Assembly (NCBI RefSeq): GCF_030816235.1
Contig: NZ_JAUSXT010000001.1
Coordinates: 2,170,001-2,234,000, forward strand
Length of the DNA stretch: 64,000 nt
Source of the DNA: Microbacterium sp. W4I4
GTDB lineage: Bacteria; Actinomycetota; Actinomycetes; Actinomycetales; Microbacteriaceae
Reading direction: 5' to 3'
The notes beneath the pieces are model-generated. The model had not been told where the DNA came from and searched no databases. It was given only the letters and a program-made list of their open reading frames with translations. A program made the translations under genes and the position numbers. Positions 41,456-48,897 of the stretch are shown piece after piece (position 1 is the stretch's first letter; the number at the start of each line of letters is the position of its first letter).

Positions 41456-41977
41456 TCATGCTCCTTGACTTATTGATGCGATCTCTCCACGACCAGGGAT
41501 GAGGCCCTCCCATTCGGCCTGAAGCTTGATCTCTAGTTCGGCCACCCTTCGCCCAAGCCGTGCATCACGGTCCTCGTCCGCATACGGTTTCACGCCGAAG
41601 CGATACTTCTTCTCTTCGGCCGAGACCAATCGGTGGTAACGCCGGTACAGCACCCATCGTTCGTGAGGACGTTCCAATTGATTCAACGCTACGAGCACCG
41701 TGGTCAGCGCCGCCAGGCCACTCGGAACGATCTTCCCCCAAATCAAATCCTGTTGCGACGCAACGAGGACGACAGGGATCATCCCGGTCGAAAGTGTCAT
41801 AAGCAGCACGAGCACCCGTGCTCGACACTTGTTTTTATCAGCCTTTCGCGCAATAGATTTAGCTACCTCTCGACACTCATCTATCGGCGTCAACGGACCG
41901 GTCACTCTAACCTTGGGCACGTCCCGATCTTGGCACCTTTTACCCTGCACCCAGAACTCACAATCGTCGTCTCGCAT
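41456..41977 (-). CDS. SLATT-domain (two-TM) effector-like membrane protein
   Basis: 173 residues. Two transmembrane segments (about 54-74, VLLMTLSTGMIPVVLVAS, and 82-99, GKIVPSGLAALTTVLVALNQL) are followed by the family pattern HERWVLYRRYHRLVSAEEKKYRFGVKPY. This is the SLATT/DUF4231 fold, which in nucleotide-sensing conflict systems is predicted to open a pore in the membrane. The head has Cys residues and a charged stretch. It is the first gene of an operon with the RibA-like enzyme. Confidence 0.8.
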   Translation of the reverse strand: MRDDDCEFWVQGKRCQDRDVPKVRVTGPLTPIDECREVAKSIARKADKNKCRARVLVLLMTLSTGMIPVVLVASQQDLIWGKIVPSGLAALTTVLVALNQLERPHERWVLYRRYHRLVSAEEKKYRFGVKPYADEDRDARLGRRVAELEIKLQAEWEGLIPGRGEIASISQGA

Positions 41978-42085
41978 CGAAGAGATCCTGACCCACGAAG
42001 TGCGCAGACCAGACTCAGCCTCTACCCGAACCGACAGTGAGCCGTATGATCCGTCTGCGATAGATCCGGAACGGCGAGGCTAGCC

Positions 42086-42122
42086 GTCACGCGTGACCAC
42101 GGGGCCCGGCTGGTTCCGGGCC
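42086..42122. terminator. Palindrome and hairpin downstream of the UDG-like gene
   Basis: A perfect 12-base palindrome GTCACGCGTGAC (42086-42097) is followed by a stem GGCCCGG/CCGGGCC with a 6-base loop (42103-42122). They lie between the SLATT start and the stop of the UDG-like gene and could act as its terminator. Confidence 0.45.
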
Positions 42123-42162
42123 GCGAGGACCGACACCGCATCGTCAGGCAAGAATTCTACGG

Positions 42163-42918
42163 TCACCACCATCGCGGATGAACGTCGACCCGATCGCCAT
42201 CCGCGGTGAAATACCACCGCGCGACCGTCTGACCCGAGCGATCTCTTTGGCTGAAAGTCTCTCGGCCTCCGGCATCGTCACGGCGCCAGTCACGGCTGGC
42301 TCGAGCGAGGGCGGCATGCATCTCGTCGCGTTTGCCGGGTTGATTCATCGCGAGCGGTGATGGGTGCCATGACTCGATAGTCCGGATGCCGATGCCGAGA
42401 CCCGGACGGCCGAATCTCGACCACCCCCTGCGAGGGAAGTGACCGAGCGTAACGACTGTGTGCAGTTCGGGAAGCATCGCGATGAGTTCACGGAGATCCC
42501 CCGCCCCCTCACACAGATCTGCGACCTTGGGCTTGTTGCTGGCAGGGCCGAGGTACCAGGGGACGATGTTCCACAGCAGCGTACGTCCGACCAGGCCAGT
42601 GTCCTGCCGAGCGCGCCACAGATTCTCCGCCGTGGCATCGTTGTTGTCCGAGGAGATGAATCCCGAACCCGCCCGCGCGTTCTGCGCATTCGTCATCGGG
42701 CCCGGTGCCTCCAGAAGCAGCAGGACTTGCGCCTCGGTGCCGGCATCGGCCGGATCTACCATCGGAATCTCGGCGGGCAGCCCTTGGCTCAGACGCCTGA
42801 CTATGAGCTGTTTGACCCACCGGGTCAGAGGCGCAGCAGTCGGGGCTGACTGAGTCATCGCGCGCCGTGCTTCGAGTACTGAGCCTTGGCCGAGCGAGCG
42901 CGGTGCTGTGGAGATCAC
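42163..42918 (-). CDS. Uracil-DNA-glycosylase superfamily protein
   Basis: 251 residues. UDG-fold motifs: LLLLEAPGPM (the GExPG-like loop), LLWNIVPWYLG, and the C-terminal ESWHPSPLAMN with the intercalation-type HPSP. It probably recognises or removes a modified or damaged base. The GTG start at 42918 is supported by TACGAT 7 bases upstream. The C-terminal about 40 residues are extra and Arg/Trp-rich. It sits beside the SLATT operon and may be part of the defence set, but that link is only positional. Confidence 0.78.
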   Translation of the reverse strand: MISTAPRSLGQGSVLEARRAMTQSAPTAAPLTRWVKQLIVRRLSQGLPAEIPMVDPADAGTEAQVLLLLEAPGPMTNAQNARAGSGFISSDNNDATAENLWRARQDTGLVGRTLLWNIVPWYLGPASNKPKVADLCEGAGDLRELIAMLPELHTVVTLGHFPRRGWSRFGRPGLGIGIRTIESWHPSPLAMNQPGKRDEMHAALARASRDWRRDDAGGRETFSQRDRSGQTVARWYFTADGDRVDVHPRWW

Positions 42919-42925
42919 GTCTCTG

Positions 42926-42931
42926 ATCGTA
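42926..42931 (-). promoter_or_regulatory. -10 box TACGAT of the UDG-like gene
   Basis: Minus-strand TACGAT followed by seven bases and the GTG at 42918; decides this start over the internal ATG at 42858. Confidence 0.5.
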
Positions 42932-42983
42932 CGGCTCGCCTTCTCGGCGCCGTCTGCATCACAACCGACTGATGTGCGTGTGC

Positions 42984-43466
42984 CTACTCCTTCGCCATCC
43001 GAACGGTCATGGTCGTTCCAAGGGCAGTGAGTTCGTAAGAAAGCTCACCGTCCTTGTAGGTGAAGGTCTTCGTGTCGTCTCCCGACGCCATGACGGACTT
43101 TGCCGTCTTCGTCTTGTCGTTCACAGAGTCCCACGTGAAGTCCGTCGAACCATCCTGCGGAACCTCCACTGTCCCTGACCAATAGAGAGACTTGGTGTCG
43201 GGAGCGACCCACTGGATCTCGATGGTGTCGCCTGTGACGGTTGCCGCCTGGTAGCTGTCCTCGGAATTCGAGTTGGTCTGCTTCCACGTGCCCGCAAGAT
43301 CTACCGGCTTCGGGGCCGAAGCCTCTTCAGTCGCGCCGGATGAGGCGCCCTGCGCATCGCTCTTGGGTGTTGCAGGGTCCGACTCAGCAGAACAGCCGAC
43401 TGCGCCGCCGCCAAGAAGAGCCAGCAGCGTCACTGCGCCGACAAGTTTGATAGGGACGATCTTCAT
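42984..43466 (-). CDS. Small lipoprotein, unknown
   Basis: 160 residues. Type II signal peptide: MKIVPIKLVGAVTLLALL with lipobox AVGC (Cys25), then a Ser/Ala/Glu-rich linker to about 55 and a beta-rich domain (LAGTWKQTNSNSEDSYQAATVTG). CTGGAGG precedes the ATG at 43466, so the open frame upstream to 43571 is not used. The domain resembles small lipocalin-like lipoproteins found as cargo of actinobacterial mobile elements. Exact function unknown. Confidence 0.8.
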   Translation of the reverse strand: MKIVPIKLVGAVTLLALLGGGAVGCSAESDPATPKSDAQGASSGATEEASAPKPVDLAGTWKQTNSNSEDSYQAATVTGDTIEIQWVAPDTKSLYWSGTVEVPQDGSTDFTWDSVNDKTKTAKSVMASGDDTKTFTYKDGELSYELTALGTTMTVRMAKE

Positions 43467-43519
43467 GTGTGTTCCTCCAGGAGTCGGACTCAGCGGGTGC
43501 ACTTTGACCGTAGCGGAGA

Positions 43520-43760
43520 CCAGTGCCCACCTATTCCGGCTGCAGGCGCTTCGTCCCTGCGTGCTCCGCAAACTCCAACATCCTTCGCCGCCTCGCCCCC
43601 ATCTCGCAGCGCCCGGAACAACCGGCCCTCCCGAGGCTCCCCCGACAACCCGAACCGCCGGGCGGGCAGGTAAAAGCTACCCGGCGCAGCATCCGACGCC
43701 AATGCCATCAGCGCGGGTGTCGCAGCCTGCGTCGCGGTGTTGCCGAGGCGTCGGGGCAGC
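43520..43760 (-). pseudogene. Probable C-terminal remnant of an SDR gene
   Basis: The minus strand reads ATPALMALASDAAPGSFYLP and then GLSGEPREGRLFRALRD, which resembles the end of retinol-dehydrogenase-like SDRs (a PALYAATSP..PGGYYGP-type tail). No Rossmann part or catalytic motif exists upstream, so this is a fragment at best. Confidence 0.35.
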
Positions 43761-43932
43761 CCCGCCTTGGCGCCGGACTCCGCGCCACCGCGGGTCATGC
43801 GCCGCAGCCCGGCGAGGTCGGCGTCGGGCGCGACTCGCAGGAGGCACAGCGTCACGTTCAGCCCCCAGCCTTCCAGCGCGCTGCGGCGCGCTCCCGCAAT
43901 CAGTCTAGGAACGTAGACTGACTGTCTGCATG

Positions 43933-43946
43933 GCCGGCATGCCGGC
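43933..43946. promoter_or_regulatory. 14-base palindrome upstream of the HicB-like gene
   Basis: GCCGGCATGCCGGC, a perfect palindrome 41 bases before the ATG at 43988; a candidate autoregulatory operator. Confidence 0.4.
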
Positions 43947-43987
43947 GTTTGCCGCAACCTCTTGAAGGCTCTGGACGAGGACAACCG

Positions 43988-44365
43988 ATGACTTTCTACG
44001 AAGCAACCGCGGCCCGCGAAGGCAAATGGTGGATGGTGAGCATCCCCGCCGTCGACGGACTCACCCAAGCCCGCCGCCTCAGCGAGGCTGCCGAGATGGC
44101 GCGCGAATACATCGCCGTGTCCCAAGATGTTCCACTCGAGCACGTATCCGTGAAGCTCCAGTTCGCCCCGATCGGCGGAATCGACGATGTCGCGGATCGG
44201 GTGGCCGCGATCGCCGAAGAGCGAACGCGCGCCGCGGAGCTCGAGAAGGCAGCATCCCGACAGGCGACGGATCTCGCTCGCAGCCTCGCCGCGGCCGACG
44301 TCCCCATGCGCGACATCGGCGCTATCCTCGGCATCTCACATCACCAGCTGGTCTCGTCCCGCTGA
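43988..44365 (+). CDS. HicB-like protein with C-terminal helix-turn-helix
   Basis: 125 residues. The N-terminal about 55 residues (YEATAAREGKWWMVSIPAVDGLTQARRLSEAAEMAREYIAV) have the HicB/DUF1902-like fold, and the C-terminus is a helix-turn-helix (ADVPMRDIGAILGISHHQLV). HicB antitoxins autoregulate in this way, but no HicA RNase lies next to it, so it is an orphan. The ATG at 43988 has GGACGAGGA upstream. Confidence 0.75.
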   Translation: MTFYEATAAREGKWWMVSIPAVDGLTQARRLSEAAEMAREYIAVSQDVPLEHVSVKLQFAPIGGIDDVADRVAAIAEERTRAAELEKAASRQATDLARSLAAADVPMRDIGAILGISHHQLVSSR

Positions 44366-44468
44366 ACCTGCTGTAACCGCGCGCATCAGCTCTCCCACGA
44401 CGATGTCGCCGGCCCACGGCAGGATGGCGGCATACGCGATTCGCGTGTCACAGCATCCGCCGAATCGA

Positions 44469-44498
44469 TCTAGTACCTCTAGTAGTTCAGCGTATTCT
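44469..44498 (+). promoter_or_regulatory. Promoter/operator of the Phd-VapC pair
   Basis: TCTAGTA occurs at 44469-44475 and 44478-44484, and TATTCT (44493-44498) follows as a -10 box; TGGAGGT then precedes the ATG at 44505. The direct repeats probably bind the antitoxin. Confidence 0.45.
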
Positions 44499-44504
44499 GG
44501 AGGT

Positions 44505-44768
44505 ATGGCGAACGTGACCAAGACCGAGCTGAACCAGCAGACCGCCCGGGTGCTGGCGCGAGTCGCCGCGGGTGAAACCCTCACCGTCACCGACCGTGGT
44601 CGCCCGATCGCGCAACTGTCCCCACCGGAAGCCGACACCTGGGCTGACCTTGTCGCCAGCGGGCGCGTCACGCTCCCGAAGACATCCGGCGCCCTTCGCA
44701 TTCCCGCAACCAAGACGTCGAAGACAAGTCAGCAGATCCTCGATGACCTCCGCGCGGACAGCCTGTGA
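44505..44768 (+). CDS. Phd/YefM-type antitoxin
   Basis: 87 residues. N-terminal VTKTELNQQTARVLARVAAGETLTVTDRGRPIAQL is the Phd/YefM DNA-binding dimer fold; the C-terminal 35 residues should wrap the toxin. Its stop overlaps the toxin start (GTGA). It should neutralise the PIN toxin and repress the operon. Confidence 0.9.
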   Translation: MANVTKTELNQQTARVLARVAAGETLTVTDRGRPIAQLSPPEADTWADLVASGRVTLPKTSGALRIPATKTSKTSQQILDDLRADSL

Positions 44769-45145
44769 TCTACCTCGACACCTCTGCCGCAGCCAAGGCG
44801 CTCATCGACGAGGCCGACAGCGAGAGCGTGCGACGCATGTTCGCCGAAGGCACGCAATTCGTCTCATCGAAGCTGCTCGCCGTGGAACTGCATGCCGTCG
44901 CCGACCGGCAGTTCATCGCATCGGATGCTGTGCAGGAGCTCCTCGACCGCGTCGCGCTCGTCTCGCTCGACGACGACCTGCTCGATGACGCGATCGCCCT
45001 GCACAGCCGCCTGCGCACTCTCGACGCGCTGCACCTGGCCACGGCCGTGCGCCTGAAAGGCACGATCTTCAGCATCCTCACCTTCGACAACGAGCTCGCG
45101 GCGGCCGCCTCGCGCAACGGCATCCCCGCCGCTGCGCCGCGCTGA
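44765..45145 (+). CDS. PIN-domain ribonuclease toxin (VapC family)
   Basis: 126 residues. Acidic metal-binding residues of the PIN fold are present: D5 (YLDTSAAAK), E41 (LLAVELHA), D in TLDALHLA, and D in TFDNEL. It should cleave RNA, typically tRNA or rRNA, when the antitoxin is lost. A GTG start overlaps the antitoxin stop. Confidence 0.9.
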   Translation: MIYLDTSAAAKALIDEADSESVRRMFAEGTQFVSSKLLAVELHAVADRQFIASDAVQELLDRVALVSLDDDLLDDAIALHSRLRTLDALHLATAVRLKGTIFSILTFDNELAAAASRNGIPAAAPR

Positions 45146-45185
45146 TCCCCGGCATTCGCAATCCCACGCGCACATCCATTCGCTG

Positions 45186-45205
45186 ACCTGCCCGATCGGG
45201 TAGGT
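45186..45205. promoter_or_regulatory. 20-base near-palindrome upstream of the formaldehyde dehydrogenase
   Basis: ACCTGCCCGATCGGGTAGGT is palindromic except at one base pair. It lies 89 bases before the ATG at 45294. A hairpin GGCGGAG-AGC-CTCCGCC (45260-45276) sits just before the ribosome binding site, and 45239-45262 is a degraded REP-like sequence. Confidence 0.45.
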
Positions 45206-45293
45206 GCAAACGGTTCGCGAGTAGGTATCGGGAACAGCGCCTTCGGGACAGGCTGAAGGGGCGGAGAGCCTCCGCCTGAGAGGAAGGACGAAG

Positions 45294-46514
45294 ATGTCTG
45301 GAAACAGAGCTGTCGCCTACGAGGGTCCCGGCGTGGTGAAGGTGATCGATACGGATTACCCCGACTTCGAGCTTCATGACGGCCCCGGCGTGAATCCGGC
45401 GAACGTGGGTCGGAAGATTCCGCACGGCGTCATCCTCCGCACCGTCGCGACCAACATCTGCGGGTCGGATCAGCACATGGTGCGCGGTCGCACGACGGCT
45501 CCCGCAGGTCTGGTGCTCGGCCATGAGATCACCGGCGAAGTGGTCGAGGCGGGTCCGGATGTGGAGTTCATCAAGGTCGGCGACATCGTCTCGGTGCCCT
45601 TCAACATCTCCTGCGGACGCTGTCGGAACTGCAAGGAGGGAAAGACCGGCATCTGCCTGAACGTCAATCCCGACCGACCCGGCAGCGCCTACGGCTACGT
45701 CGACATGGGCGGGTGGGTCGGCGGCCAAGCGGAATACGTGCTCGTGCCCTACGCCGACTGGAACCTGCTGAAGTTCCCCGACCGCGATCAGGCCCTGGAG
45801 AAGATCCTCGATCTCACCATGCTGTCCGACATCTTCCCGACCGGCTTCCACGGTGCCGTCACCGCCGGGGTGGGCGTGGGCTCGACGGTCTACATCGCGG
45901 GCGCGGGCCCGGTGGGTCTCGCGGCAGCGGTCGGCGCACAGCTGCTGGGTGCCGCGGTGGTGATCGTCGGCGATATGAATGAGGACCGCCTCGCACAGGC
46001 CCGCAGCTTCGGCTGCGAGACGGTCGACGTCGGCGCCGGCACGGTGCCCGATCAACTCGAACAGCTCCTGGGCGTACCGGAGGTGGATGCCGCGGTCGAC
46101 GCGGTCGGATTCGAGGCCCGCAGCGAAGGACACGGCGCCAAGGCGAAGGAGGCCCCGGCCACCGTCCTCAACTCGCTCATGGATGTCACCGGCGCGGGCG
46201 GCGCCATCGGCATCCCCGGCCTCTACGTCACGGGTGACCCCGGCGCCGTCGACGACGCGGCCAAGGTCGGTTCCCTCTCGATCAGTCTGGGCACCGGCTG
46301 GGCGAAGTCGCTGTCCTTCACCACCGGGCAGTGCCCGGTGATGCGCTACAACCGCCAGCTCATGATGGCGATCCTGCACGACAGGGTCCACATCGCCAAG
46401 GCCGTCAACGCCAAGGCGATCACCTTGGATGAGGCGCCGCAGGGCTACGCCGAGTTCGACGCCGGCGCCGCCACCAAGTACGTGCTGAACCCCAACGGAT
46501 ACATCAAGGAGTAG
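45294..46514 (+). CDS. fdhA: Glutathione-independent formaldehyde dehydrogenase
   Basis: 406 residues, close to the 398 of the Pseudomonas putida enzyme. Catalytic zinc site C56 (NICGSDQHM) and GHEITGEV, structural zinc cluster CGRCRNCKEGKTGIC, and NAD-binding AGAGPVGLAA. The long insertions (GSAYGYVDMGGWVGGQAEYV, VGFEARSEGHGAKAKEA) are typical of this subfamily, which keeps NAD bound tightly and dismutates formaldehyde. It is followed after 3 bases by a GlcG/HbpS-like gene in the same operon. Confidence 0.93.
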   Translation: MSGNRAVAYEGPGVVKVIDTDYPDFELHDGPGVNPANVGRKIPHGVILRTVATNICGSDQHMVRGRTTAPAGLVLGHEITGEVVEAGPDVEFIKVGDIVSVPFNISCGRCRNCKEGKTGICLNVNPDRPGSAYGYVDMGGWVGGQAEYVLVPYADWNLLKFPDRDQALEKILDLTMLSDIFPTGFHGAVTAGVGVGSTVYIAGAGPVGLAAAVGAQLLGAAVVIVGDMNEDRLAQARSFGCETVDVGAGTVPDQLEQLLGVPEVDAAVDAVGFEARSEGHGAKAKEAPATVLNSLMDVTGAGGAIGIPGLYVTGDPGAVDDAAKVGSLSISLGTGWAKSLSFTTGQCPVMRYNRQLMMAILHDRVHIAKAVNAKAITLDEAPQGYAEFDAGAATKYVLNPNGYIKE

Positions 46515-46517
46515 ATC

Positions 46518-46919
46518 ATGACCAGTGTCAACCTCGAAGATGCACGTCGCGTCATCGCCGCAGCCGAGAAGAAGGCCACGGAGATCGGCCAGCCCATGAA
46601 CATCGCCGTCGTCGATTCCGGCGGCAATCTCGTCGCCCACGTCCGACAGGACGGCGCCTGGATCGGCAGCGTGAACATCTCGATCAACAAGGCCTGGACC
46701 TCCAGAGCCTTCGACATCACGACCAAGGATCTGGGCGACAACTCCCAGCCGACCCAGCAGTTCTTCGGCATCCAGAACACCAACGGCGGGAAGGTCGCGA
46801 TCTTCGCCGGCGGCATTCCTCTCGTGCGCGACGGCGACGTCGTGGGCGCCGTGGGTGTCAGCGGAGGCTCCGGCGAGCAGGATCACTCGGTCGCCGAAGC
46901 AGGAGCGGCAGCACTGTAG
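46518..46919 (+). CDS. GlcG/HbpS-family protein
   Basis: 133 residues. SVNLEDARRVIAAAEKKATEIG, MNIAVVDSGGNLVAHVRQDGAW and a C-terminal VGAVGVSGGSGEQD are typical of the DUF336/GlcG/HbpS family, which binds haem or small molecules and includes redox-sensing partners of two-component systems. It lies 3 bases after fdhA and ends just before a strong hairpin. Confidence 0.88.
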   Translation: MTSVNLEDARRVIAAAEKKATEIGQPMNIAVVDSGGNLVAHVRQDGAWIGSVNISINKAWTSRAFDITTKDLGDNSQPTQQFFGIQNTNGGKVAIFAGGIPLVRDGDVVGAVGVSGGSGEQDHSVAEAGAAAL

Positions 46920-46926
46920 GACCTCC

Positions 46927-46960
46927 GAGAGCTCCTCACCCGGACGGGTGGGGAGCTCTC
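46927..46960 (+). terminator. Strong hairpin after the fdhA operon
   Basis: 15-base stem (46927-46941 with 46946-46960) with one G-U pair and a 4-base loop, 7 bases after the stop of the GlcG-like gene. No T-run follows. Probably ends the fdhA transcript. Confidence 0.65.
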
Positions 46961-47373
46961 ACCGCGTACGCGTCCAGTGGGACTGCGACGGACTCAACCT
47001 TCTGGTCAGCATCCGAGACGACGGGCAAGGCACCCTGACCGTGCACGACGAATCGCTGCGACCGATCGCCGAGCGGGTCACCGCCTTGGACGGCATCCTG
47101 AGCGTCGACGCCACACCGGGATGGGGTTCCTCCGTGGATGTCACCCTCCCCCTGAACCCGCGTTCTGACACCAGGCCGCTCGCCGACGGGGCGTCCCTCA
47201 CCGCACGCGAGTACGACGTGCTGCGTCTGGTCACCGCCGGCGAACGCAATCAGGCCATCGCCCTTCAACTCGGAATCAGTGCCAACACGGTCAAGTTCCA
47301 CGTGTCGAACCTGCTGCGCAAGCTCGGCGCCAGGACGCGAGCGGAACTCACCGCCCTGGCGCTGTCCCGATAG
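46955..47373 (+). pseudogene. Remnant of a sensor-kinase-like LuxR regulator
   Basis: In one frame, SIRDDGQG and WGSSVDVTLPL (the last part of a HATPase_c domain) are followed by a LuxR helix-turn-helix (LTAREYDVLRLVTAGERNQAIALQLGISANTVKFHVSNLLRKLGA). The N-terminal sensor and most of the ATPase domain are missing; the frame starts inside the fdhA terminator region. The full regulator would normally be twice to several times longer. It is probably the decayed regulator of the adjacent operon. Confidence 0.6.
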
Positions 47374-47423
47374 GCACCGTCCCCGTAGGAACCGTCCGGA
47401 GACGCAGTGTCCGCGATCGGCTC

Positions 47424-47429
47424 TACGAT
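47424..47429 (+). promoter_or_regulatory. -10 box TACGAT of the pRiA4b ORF-3-like gene
   Basis: TACGAT, seven bases, ATG at 47437. Leaderless arrangement. Confidence 0.5.
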
Positions 47430-47436
47430 CGTCCCC

Positions 47437-48813
47437 ATGACCCGATTCCGCCTGCGCGTGTCGCTCGTCGGCAGCGAACCCGAGATCTGGCGCGTCTTCG
47501 ACATCCACCAGAACGTCAGGCTGCGGATGCTGCACATCGCCCTGCAGACGATGATGGGCTGGCGGGAGTCGCATCTGCACGCGTTCACCGACGTCGATCC
47601 GCTCTCGCCGCCGTCGGGTCCCGTCCGACGGTGGAAGTCGCCGGACTTCGACGACCAGATGGACGGCACGCTCTCCGAAGACGACTTCCTTGTCGGGGAC
47701 ATCCTCGGCGACGCGGAATCCCTCTGGTACGAGTACGACTTCGGCGACGGATGGGTGCACCGGATCGACGTCGTGGAGCGGATGCCGGATGAAGCCCTCC
47801 TGGCGCCCGTCGTGCTGCTCGATGGCGCAGGCCGCGGCCCGTTCGAGGACTCCGGCGGCCCGCACGGGTACGCCGAGAAGCTCACGATCGCGGCCGATCC
47901 GCAGCATCCGGAGCACGAAGAGATCACCGCCTGGATCCGCGCCACCGTCGGGCCGTGGGCGCCGACCAGCCCGGGCGCGTTCGACCTCGTCGGCATCCAG
48001 GGCGAGCTGAACCTGCTGTTCAACCCCGAGGAATCGGGCATCTCCCCGATGGACATGTCCGGAATCGTCAAGTCCGATCGGCACCGCCGCCCCGGAGACG
48101 TCGACGAGGCGTCGCCGATCGCGAGCCTGGCATCCGCCCTCCCGCCGCCGATCCGCGCAGAACTGCGCCAACGCCTGCACGCCTCCGGCATCCTCGAACC
48201 GACCGACATCGACGCCGAGACCGCCGCGCGCATCGTCCGCCCGTTCGTCTGGCTGATGGATGCCATCGGCCCCGACGGTCTCGCCCTCACCTCCGCCGGA
48301 TGGATGCCGCCGGCCACCGTGCTGGCCGGCATGACCGCGCTCGGCTGGGCCGACGACTGGATCGGGAAGGGCAACCGCGAAGACCTGACGCCGCCGATCG
48401 CCAACCTGCGCGAGACAGCGCAGCGGATGGGGCTCGTGCGCGTGCAGAAGGGCCGACTGCTGCTGAGCGCGGCCGCCAAGACGGCGCTGAACGATCCGCA
48501 GCTGCAGCTGCGTCTCGTGGCGACCGGCCTGTACCGCAAGCTCCGTGACGCCGAGACGGATGCGGCGACTCTCCTTCTGCTGGCGATCGCCGACGGCACC
48601 CCGCGCAACGACCGCTGGCAGACCGTCGCCTTCGGACTGGAGATGTGCGGGTGGCAGTCGGCCAGCGGTCGCATGTTCACCCCGCTCGACATCGACCACG
48701 CGACCTTTCAGGCGCGGCAGGTGCTCGACCTGATCGGCGGGTCATCCCGAGGCAGCCGGCGGCGAGCCGACGACCCCGACCTGGCGCTGTTCGCACGGGA
48801 AGCGCTGCGGTAG
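47437..48813 (+). CDS. Plasmid pRiA4b ORF-3-like protein with extra C-terminal domain
   Basis: 458 residues. Residues 1-190 are the pRiA4b ORF-3 domain (RFRLRVSLVGSEPEIWRVFDI, then the hallmark YEYDFGDGWVHRIDVVE). The C-terminal about 250 residues form a helical domain also found in the protein at 31406-32695. The family is common in actinobacteria and on plasmids; its function is not established. No catalytic motif is visible. A promoter box 7 bases upstream supports the start. Confidence 0.85.
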   Translation: MTRFRLRVSLVGSEPEIWRVFDIHQNVRLRMLHIALQTMMGWRESHLHAFTDVDPLSPPSGPVRRWKSPDFDDQMDGTLSEDDFLVGDILGDAESLWYEYDFGDGWVHRIDVVERMPDEALLAPVVLLDGAGRGPFEDSGGPHGYAEKLTIAADPQHPEHEEITAWIRATVGPWAPTSPGAFDLVGIQGELNLLFNPEESGISPMDMSGIVKSDRHRRPGDVDEASPIASLASALPPPIRAELRQRLHASGILEPTDIDAETAARIVRPFVWLMDAIGPDGLALTSAGWMPPATVLAGMTALGWADDWIGKGNREDLTPPIANLRETAQRMGLVRVQKGRLLLSAAAKTALNDPQLQLRLVATGLYRKLRDAETDAATLLLLAIADGTPRNDRWQTVAFGLEMCGWQSASGRMFTPLDIDHATFQARQVLDLIGGSSRGSRRRADDPDLALFAREALR

Positions 48814-48897
48814 CGGAATGTGCCCCGACGGGGTGGCCCCCTCACCCGGCCGCTCCGCGCACATCAGTTGATCTCGCCGCGCTGAACCCGGCCGAAA

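Noticed and set aside
44505-45145. Link between Phd/VapC and the fdhA operon
   Set aside because: Separate promoter, and a gap of about 150 bases with its own operator-like palindrome; position alone does not support a link.
45078-46886. Long minus-strand frame across fdhA and the GlcG-like gene
   Set aside because: Mirrors the coding frame of fdhA; composition is antisense-like and no motif is present.
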